NCBI GenBank assembly: GCA_029378245.1
Contig: JARKIF010000020.1
Location: 930,001 to 994,000 of the forward strand
Length of the DNA: 64,000 bases
Direction of reading: 5' to 3'
Source: Roridomyces roridus
Taxonomy: Eukaryota; Basidiomycota; Agaricomycetes; Agaricales; Mycenaceae
In this document: positions 56,760 through 64,000 of the stretch, in pieces
Numbering within the stretch: position 1 is the first letter of the stretch
Layout: each line of letters starts with the position of its first letter
Made by a program: the position numbers and the translations under genes
Notes under the pieces: model-generated
What the model was told of the DNA's origin: nothing
Seen by the model: the letters and a program-made list of their open reading frames with translations, nothing else
Databases searched by the model: none

Positions 56760-59068
56760 ATGACCTCGTCCCGATCCTCGTCCCGGAATTCCATCGGAGG
56801 CATCGAAGGCGGCAAGGCCTTCCCCATCTCTTCAGGAATGTCCCTCTCGCACTGGCTTCAAAGTGTCCGTTCCTCACCGCTCCTGGACTATCGCAGCACC
56901 CAAGACCTGCCCACGACCGCAGACGTCGTCATCGTTGGCTCTGGGGTGCGTTCCCTCCTCATTTCTGTGCACAGACACTCAGCACTGTCAGATGTCGGGA
57001 ACCTTCATCGCTTATGAGCTCCTCCGTCAGCCGAATCCCCCGAGCAAGGTTGTGGTTTTAGAAGCCAGGGAGTTTTGTTCGGGCGCTACGGGAAGGAATT
57101 CGGGGCACTGTAAACCAGATCAGGTCAGTTTTTATGGTTCTCTTCTACATGACTCGCTCATGCATCAATGAAATTCATGCAGTATCGCGGCTTTGTAAAG
57201 TACGCAAAGTTGTTCGGTGAAGAGCAAGCAAAGAAGGTCAGTCGTGGTCGGGTTGAGTCCGGCTTTAACGCTCTATAGCTCCTCGACCACGAATTCAAAA
57301 CGTGGAGCAAGCTCGTCGAGTTTGTTGAAAAGGCAAAGGTGGACTGTGACTTGTGGGTTGGGGATACAGTGAGTTGGAACTTTCCTCAAGTGCCCTGACA
57401 TTCACAATTTATATCCAGTTTGATGTAGCCATGTCACCGGAAGTCGCAAGGGACGTCGTCGCTGCATTCGATGCTTACAAGGCGTATGGAGAGAAATCAG
57501 TGCATTTAGAGTCGGGCTCAGGCCATTTATGGCCTATATGCCGACTTTGCACGACTCTCCGTCCCCGCCCATTGAAGGGAGGCTGCAGGGTAAAAAAAAC
57601 CTCGTGGGAATGAAGCGCTCCGGTTGCCCCTCGGCGCCTCTTAACTTCCCTGCAACCGGGACCTATATACTACAGGACGGTGGTATACATGGAGATATCG
57701 GGGAGTTGGGGTCGGAGCATGGTGAATGACAGACAACTGCTGGGATGGAGGATGAATGGGGTGGGGTAGTAGTAGCGTGTCGTAGCAGAATCCCAAAGAC
57801 CTTGATTGAGTCTAAGAGAGTGCGCGAGTGAGACGAGATGTTAGGAAAAGAAAAGAAAAGAGAAAGGAAAAGGAGAAGGAGAAGGGCCAGGGCGGCTGAG
57901 GGTTCCAAAGAGGGAAGAGAGAGGTCAGGATTCGGGAGGCACGTAGCGGGGAAAGCGTTGGGTTGATGTAATGAAGTCCAGGAGCATGGTTCGATTTTTG
58001 ACACGGCCGAGAAGACTGGATTTGGAGAGCCGTTGTCGTTTAGCCGAGTACAGTGCCGCACGAAGGCGTATGGCGGCAAAGTAGACCACATCAATTACAT
58101 TTCGGATCCAGCGGAGGCTGAGAAGGTGAGACGCGCGTGTTGTTTTCGTCAGCTCCTCAGATGTATATGTAGGTCTCCCGGCTCAAAGGAGCACTAGCCA
58201 TCTGGTCCTGGAAAGCGTCCACTTTGTTCCCCTGGAAACTCGTAGCCCACATAATGCAGCTCTGCCTCGACAAAGGGCTGCACCTCCAAACCTGGACTCC
58301 CGTCTCCTCTGTCACGACCTCCGGGAATCGGATGTGGTCCGTCCACACCCCGCGCGGTGTCATCCCAGCCCCTACAGTCGTCTATGCAACCAACGCATAC
58401 ACATCGGCACTCCTCCCCTCATTCGCACGATACATCCAACCCACGGCGCACATGTGCGACAAAGTAGTCCCACCGAGGGCTTATGCGGGCGGGCACGCGT
58501 TGCAAAATTCCTACGCCGTCATACTGCCCGCTCAACTCGGGGCGTACACTATCAACCCACGGTGCAGTGCGGATGGTATCGTGTTGTTTGATGGGTGGGA
58601 CTTGGGCCGTGGTAAACTGGAAAAGTATTTGGACGAGGATCCTCGACGGCTGTTTGATGACAGTCTCAATGGCTTTCCGGCTGTGACGGAGGCTATCAAT
58701 GAGCTTACTTCGACGGCGCTCGCGGGATGGAGTGAGGGTGAGAATGCGGCCGGCGTTGGACCGGTGTATGCGTGGAGTGGGATTATAGGCCTCATGTGTC
58801 CGTTTTTCAATCCTTCGATCTCACTTGACTTTAACGGCAGAGCGCAGACACCCTCCCGTTCGTTGGTGCCATACCAGATTCACCGGGGCAGTGGGTCTGC
58901 GCGGGATTCCACGGTCATGGCATGGCGCACATATTTTCATGTGCTCCGGGGCTTGTTACGCTCATGCAGGGCGGAAGCTGGGCGGAGACGGAGCTTCCAG
59001 AGTGTCTGCAGCTTACGCCTGAGAGATTGGGGAGAATTGAGAGGAAGGGGCTTCATTTTCAGCCCTGA
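56760..59068 (+). pseudogene. FAD-dependent oxidoreductase (DAO family) split by an insertion
   Basis: Exons 56760-56945, 56992-57123, 57183-57236, 57279-57368, 57419-57489 plus 58074-58125, 58173-58795 and 58843-59068 join in phase to 477 residues when the 573-bp insertion is left out. The N-terminus has the FAD-binding fold ADVVIVGSG..SGTFIAYELL, with VVVLEARE at the second strand and ATGRNSGHC, as in D-amino-acid-oxidase-like enzymes that oxidise an amine or amino acid with O2. The C-terminus GPVYAWSGIIGL...DTLPFVGAIPDSPGQWVCAGFHGHGMAHIF closes the FAD site. The substrate cannot be inferred. The insertion brings in-frame stops after SVHLESG, so the gene is probably inactive unless the segment is spliced out. 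Confidence 0.82.
57490..58062. mobile_element. 573-bp insertion with 11-bp duplication in the oxidoreductase gene
   Basis: AAGGCGTATGG occurs at 57479-57489 and 58063-58073. Deleting the segment and one copy restores DAYKAYGGKVDHINYI in frame. The ends do not form inverted repeats. The interior has a purine-rich AGGAAAAG tract (about 57842-57893). The lack of inverted repeats with a long duplication suits a retroposon or an atypical MULE; unresolved. Confidence 0.8.
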
Positions 59069-60909
59069 CTTGGGTCTGAAAGATTGGTGCGATCATCATC
59101 TTCTCGGCGCTCGACTGACTTGGCACCATCCATAACGGTGATAAGCAGTGTATTTTTACACGCGGGGAATTCACGTGTTTTCGTGATTCCAGCTTACAAC
59201 CAAGTCCCGGGACTAGTGAGGCATAATTATAACATTGAGGGTATGTGCCTGCCTCGGAGCAGCGTAATAGACTTGAGGGCTCTGGGAATTAGCTGACGAC
59301 TGTGTACCATTGCTCGAGAGTGATCAAGAGGATAGAAGGGACTGCCCGTCCCACTTACCAACCAGAGATATACTCGAATCGTACTCCCCGGGAGTCAAAC
59401 CCAAGGAGATCAGTTCTTACGAAGGATGAATTACTCTATCATCCAGGCACATCCGAGGATGCCGGAAGTCATTAGACGCCGGCCGATGACAGACCAGAGA
59501 TAAAGAAGAAGAGAAGTTCAACAAGCCGAGAGTGCCGACCTCCGGCATCATCGGCTCAGAAGCCAACCGAGATACAACCATTGATGATGAGGCTCGGGTG
59601 GGTCGATTACCTGCCTAGCAAGCCCCGGCAGACTGGTTCAGGCATCTAAGGCAGAAGGAAACCTCCGGCCAGTCTGAGAGGGAAAGAGATAAACTGATGG
59701 AGCGTCCTGGAACTCCCGGCAGCACGTGAGGATCAATGGCTGACTGAGGCATCAAGCACGCAATCCTGACGAACCGATCAGAAAGAGGAATGAGAGCTAT
59801 GCCATTGGCCAGACGAGGCCTTGGCATCACAGATACCATATATATTCTTCAGTCCGCAAAATGTATAAAAGCCATAGCAAAACAGCATGTACAGTAGTAG
59901 ATTTTACCCCTCCAATCTGTGAGACCAGTGCGGACAATAAATTGCTCAGAACACAACCTAGAGATTTGAGTTTGACTGAGCCCCGGCTAGTTAGCTTGAG
60001 ACTGCGCGTTCGGACACAACGAGCTTGAACCCCCGAGAGTTGCCTTTGACGTTGTACCGAGGTTTTGAAGGACAAGACGCCTGTCCTACTACCCCGAACA
60101 CACACACACGAGTATTAGATTGGTTGAGATTTGGATTGATTAGTGGTTGAGTTTGTGGTTGAGTTATCTCACTACATTCGATTCTACTCAGAGTATCTAC
60201 TTCACGGCCGCACCCTAGTGCACCGTTTCAACGGGAATTATGTCGATATGGTTGAATGTATGTATGTACCTCGTCAACACCGGCATCCTGGTAATTTACA
60301 ACTTGCCTGTGTCTCCCTTTCGTAGAAACAATCTCGCTCTGGCTGACCTTGTTTGACCTCTTTCACGATCCATATTCGATGGTTCTCTTGAACTTGTTGT
60401 CTTCCAGATAGATGAGCAAACCACATTCCACGCACTCCAAGTGTACAGTGCGATCAGGAAGCCGTTTGCGAACGGAATCGTGGAGAAAACACGGTTGATG
60501 GGGTTGATGTATGAGTTTAGTGCGCCAGGGTTGTATGACGGTAGCCGCGGGGAGGGCGAGGCCGAGACCGAGGGACTTGAGGCGTTGGGTGAGGTGATAC
60601 GGGGGGAATGGGATCAGGGAGGATTGGGAGAGGGTTCAGAGGATGTTGGAGACCGTCCATGATTAAATTTGACAGTGCAGTCTCCATAAGTACTCCGTTT
60701 TCACCTTTCAAAACAACACTCTGATTCGGACGTTGTCCCGCAGTAGTAGATTGGCTATTTTTTGAATATTGACGCCTATTCACTCCACGCTGAGCAAGGC
60801 TTCTTCACCTACGTTGCGAATGCACGTTCGATCCGTGCTCTGGGCCTAGATCGGAGTTATCCAAGTTTTTTTCTTCTTCCTGTGAACACCTATAGTAATC
60901 CAGCTCGCA
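59069..60909. other. Repeat-rich stretch, possible solo LTR
   Basis: No host gene seen. From about 59299 to about 60112 the sequence has LTR-like traits: a TG start (tgtgtaccattg), a TATA box at about 59862 (gtataaaagcc), an AATAAA-type signal at about 59936 and an ACACACA end, with weak 5-bp flanks (acgac / acgag). A family-2 T-arm module and flank lie at 60.30-60.39 and 60.82 kb. Confidence 0.35.
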
Positions 60910-60917
60910 TGCACAGA

Positions 60918-61276
60918 TAGTGTTCACCACGGGTCACCCGCGGGTAGTCAGACGACGACCCGAACCCGTCCCCGCGACGAACCCGACCCGTGCCACCGGG
61001 TACGGGTCGCAACCCGACCCGTAATTTGACGGGTTTTGGGGCGTATTCTGGGACGCTGGTGCCTGAAACACACTCCGGAGTGCTCTTTTACGCAGTCAGC
61101 AAGGTCTTACACCCTCGAAAGACCTCACAGTCACCGCTCCATCGAGTTCCGACGCGAATTGATGGCTTGAATCTGACCCGCACGGGTTACGGGTCGTCCA
61201 ACAGCGACCCGAGCCCGTACCCGGGCAACCCGTACCCGCGACCCGGAGCGGGTTGCCAAACCCGTGGTGAACACTA
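60918..61276. mobile_element. 359-bp hAT-type MITE with 8-bp duplication
   Basis: It starts TAGTGTTCACCACGGGT and ends with its exact inverted copy (ACCCGTGGTGAACACTA). Flanks TGCACAGA (60910-60917) and CGCACAGA (61277-61284) match at seven of eight bases. The word ACCCG or CGGGT recurs about 20 times inside. An 8-bp duplication and a TAGTG terminus fit hAT elements. No coding capacity. Confidence 0.85.
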
Positions 61277-61284
61277 CGCACAGA

Positions 61285-61945
61285 GCTATTTGACGCTTGG
61301 ACCACGGCTGTTTGTGCAGCCACCATTGAATCTCGTCTCTTCCTACATCAGCTTGCTACATACATCAAAGATCCGCATTCGACCCGTGGTGTTGAACTTG
61401 GTGGCTGCATTCATTCATTTTGGGCTCAGAGCCAACTCCAGCGGCAATGGTGGCGTTCAGTGATGGAATGTCGGCCCGGTTTCACCGTACGACATCATTG
61501 ACCTCTCCACGGCAGCGATTACCCGAGCCGCTTTCCTGGAGTCCTTCGGCTCTCGACCACCCGTGTCTCGACTCTTCACGCACGTGGGTGCACGACCGGG
61601 ACTACAATTGGCCTTCTCAGCTCACAGTCAAACACTCTACCATCCCCAAGCTCCCGCGCACTCGTTCGATTCGAAGCTCGGGGTTGTCCATGACGAAGAA
61701 CATTTTTTTTTCGATTTTTTTGGCACCCCTCCGCGTCCTGCTTCCGTCCATCAGCCATCATTGGCGTGCCAGTACTTCAATATTCCCATTTCACGACTGA
61801 CGGGATGTTGATGCAGAGCGTAGGCGATCGGCCATGATCATCGACGGCTTGAATCTGAGTCTGCATCCTCGCGTTACCGTCGTATATGGCCGAAGTCGAC
61901 CTGTTCCAGCGTTCCAAGAAAGACTGCGCTAAATTCCGGATACTA
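61285..61945. repeat. SINE-like traces and duplicated 3' flank
   Basis: A family-2 T-arm module is at 61368-61391. The part at about 61845-61945 matches 51810-51926, showing that the duplication that produced the two MPPKAKK paralogues includes their 3' flank. Confidence 0.5.
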
Positions 61946-64000
61946 TTACAATTCCGTCAACCCAATCTCCTTCCCATCATCCCCCTTCCTCGCACGAACA
62001 GCCCAGAACGGGAACTCCAGTTTACCCCCGGACCCGTGTCCCTTGCGTTTATATAACCCGCTATACTTCACGTTACAGCTCTTTGCGGAACATAAGGCGC
62101 GGCTCGATTTTTGTCAAAATTGTTGAGATTTTGATCACTTTCACTAATTACGCTGTCGTGAGCTCAATTCTTGTCCGATTGTCTTCGGACATGGACCATT
62201 CGATTCCCACGGCTGTTTTACAGTGCTTAGGCTACTCAAATGAATTGTTCTGTGTGCGTCGTGAGCCAAGAAAGACCCAGATATGATTTTCAACTATCCA
62301 CGTCCCAACTGACCATCAGGGGATTATGGGATTCCAATACCTCGTAAGGGTATTCTGTATGGTATTTTACAGTGCACTGGGTGCTTAATTTGGTTCTGTA
62401 TCAATCCTGATACACAGGGTATGCCAAGAAATATAGCCAGCATCACTCAGATGCATTTTACCTCACAGACAGTACCACTTACTACTATCCCGGGCCATCC
62501 GAGGGTCTGATTTCCTCCGGATACTGTCCAGAGTGCAGCACATTGACAAAAACATTGTTGGATGTGATTCAGTACAAGGGAAAATAAAATAGATGATCTT
62601 CATAGTGCTATGCACTGTAAATCAGCCGTGGGGATCGATCGGTTCATGTCCGAAGACAATCGGATAAGAACTGAGTTCAGAACAGTATAATCAGTCCAAA
62701 AGATCCAACTTTGACAGTGATGTTACGTCAACTACAAGTAACGGCGTCGGGCAACATTCTGCTCGCTGCCCAAGGCGTATATGCCCTTCGGATGGGGCGG
62801 AATGGTAGGTTGAGGTGTTCATTCATTGCACTGCATGCACTATTTGAGAAAAATTGCCCACCATGAGCTGAGATCCAGTTGAGCAGTGATGGCTGGAGAC
62901 CTCAATACACCGGTGTCCCCCTGATGTATCTCACAGCAAATTAGTACCCTGGCGCACTGTAAGAACCCTATCAGACTACCCCAGTGAAATACCGGGACCC
63001 CAGCAAGCTTTATTCCACTGCTACTGTGTAGATAGTCAAAATTGATTGTTTGCTTCTTTGTGATTGAAATGTAGATAAGAACAATTCATCTTAGTAGCCT
63101 AAGAACTGTAAGACAACCGTGGGAATCGAATGGTTCATGTCCGAAGACAATCGGACAAGAACTGAGCTCACGACAGCGTAATTAGTGAAAGTGATCAAAA
63201 TCTCAACATTTTTGACAAAAATCGGGCCGCGCCTTATGTTCCGCAAAGAGCTGTAAACGACAAGAAGCCCTCGAAAATCGCGGCACCATCTTCCCCCGTC
63301 CACGCGAGCTTCATACGAAACACGCCGGACGCGGAGGACACACCGCAGTGGTCTTCCGTGAGGGCAGTACGACCTGACACACCCGCCCCAGTTGTGGGTG
63401 CGGTGATAAAGTCCTTGCGCTGGGCAGCGGTGAACACGAGCTTGTCCACGAGCTCGATGTCCTCGATGGCAATGTCCCACGGCATCTCCTCCATCGGGTC
63501 GCGGAGAGGAGTGCGCAGGCGTCCGGGTTTAGCGCCAGTCTCGGGGAGGAGACAGCTTCCGGTGGAGTCGGGCTTGGCTTGTAATTTGAGGATCGTCTTG
63601 TATAGAGCCTCGAATTGAGGGTTGGATTCGCCGGAGGGGAGGTAGACAGATTTGAGGAATGAGAGTTCCATGGCGTAGATGTCGAACTTTCCCGTGAGAG
63701 GCTGGCGAGTGGCATTGGGAGTCAATACAAAAGAGCAATGCAAATTCGTACCTTGTCCTCCGGCGTCGATTCCTTCGCAGGCTGGACAAGTAGCGTAAGA
63801 GAGAGCTAGTGAGCAGTTCAAGTCCACGCACCTCCTTCTCGGCTTCAGTCTCCGTCTTTTTGACCCGTTTTTTCGCGCCTCCAGCGTCCGCGTCTGTCTT
63901 CGTGTCTGGCGAGCGGGCGCGTTTGGCAGTACTCTTCTTCGCTTTCTGTGGTACTGGGTCAGAGAGTCCATGGGTGGAGGGACAGGATTGCGTACGGGGG
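61946..64000 (-). pseudogene. MPPKAKK-family paralogue 2, interrupted and cut by the window edge
   Basis: The start codon lies just beyond 64000 (the window ends in the ...cgtacggggg that precedes it). Exon 2 encodes KAKKSTAKRARSP..., exon 3 is ten codons (PAKESTPEDK) against five in paralogue 1, and the main exon encodes PLTGKFDIYAMELSFLKS...FEGFLSF before an insertion at 62076-63253. Beyond it the frame resumes as NVKYSGLYKRKG and ends GKEIGLTEL with a stop at 61946-61948. Removing the insertion and one TA restores the frame. The copy differs from paralogue 1 at few positions in the coding part, so the duplication is recent. Confidence 0.8.
62076..63253. mobile_element. 1178-bp long-TIR element with TA duplication
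   Basis: Both ends carry inverted repeats of about 177 bp (62076-62252 and 63077-63253) starting CAGCTCTTTGCGGAACATAA, with about 10 mismatches. TA flanks it at 62074-62075 and 63254-63255. Paralogue 1 has the empty site. A third, more diverged copy of part of the repeat lies inside at about 62605-62690 in the orientation of the right arm. No transposase. TA duplication and CAG start suggest a Tc1/mariner-type foldback element. Confidence 0.85.

Overview
This is fungal nuclear DNA, most likely from an Agaricomycete (mushroom-forming basidiomycete). The evidence is dense short introns of about 45-65 nt with GTRNGT donors, together with several typical families: NACHT and NACHT-ankyrin proteins, short F-box proteins, MYND-finger proteins, a kinase-like multi-exon family, and transposon-borne genes. 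No bacterial signals such as operons or Shine-Dalgarno sites are visible. Most gene models below were built by hand from splice sites whose phases add up; they are predictions.

Layout. 0.2-2.1 kb: an F-box relic and the 5' exon of a coiled-coil repeat-family gene, beside a TA-flanked MITE. 5.1-5.5 kb: a small secreted cysteine-rich protein. 7.1-9.8 kb: a NACHT NTPase gene. 10.0-10.4 kb: a dense cluster of GTTNAAC words directly 3' of a six-exon gene (10.5-12.8 kb) with one abnormally long intron. 13.6-18.3 kb: a NACHT-ankyrin gene with about 22 ankyrin repeats. 18.9-21.9 kb: a minus-strand gene with three copies of one domain and two MYND fingers; relics of it lie at 13.0 and 35.7 kb. 23.1-30.5 kb: a two-gene mobile element (transposase-like gene and partner, divergent from a 76-bp promoter). 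The transposase-like gene has two later insertions and one frameshift, and a CACTG-ended MITE lies just outside. 30.8-32.5 kb: an MFS transporter pseudogene. 33.9-35.6 kb: an F-box gene. 39.2-42.5 kb: a Ser/Pro-rich gene. 42.6-48.2 kb: an array of tRNA-like (SINE-like) repeats. 48.4-50.6 kb: a kinase-like gene. 52.4-53.3 kb and 61.9-64.0 kb: two paralogues starting MPPKAKK, each hit by a different insertion. 56.8-59.1 kb: a FAD-dependent oxidoreductase split by a 573-bp insertion. Hosts and SINE-like repeats fill the rest.

The main theme is mobile DNA caught in the act. Nine non-autonomous insertions can be bounded to the base by target-site duplications (TA, TA, AAT, CTT, 6, 6, 8, 10 and 11 bp). 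In four of them, removing the element plus one duplication restores an open reading frame that matches the flanking exons or the paralogue. A tenth possible element is a solo-LTR-like stretch. The cellular genes are mainly from families used in recognition and protein turnover (NLR-like NTPases, F-box, MYND), which is common in repeat-rich fungal accessory regions. Family names rest on recognition of motifs, not on a database search.
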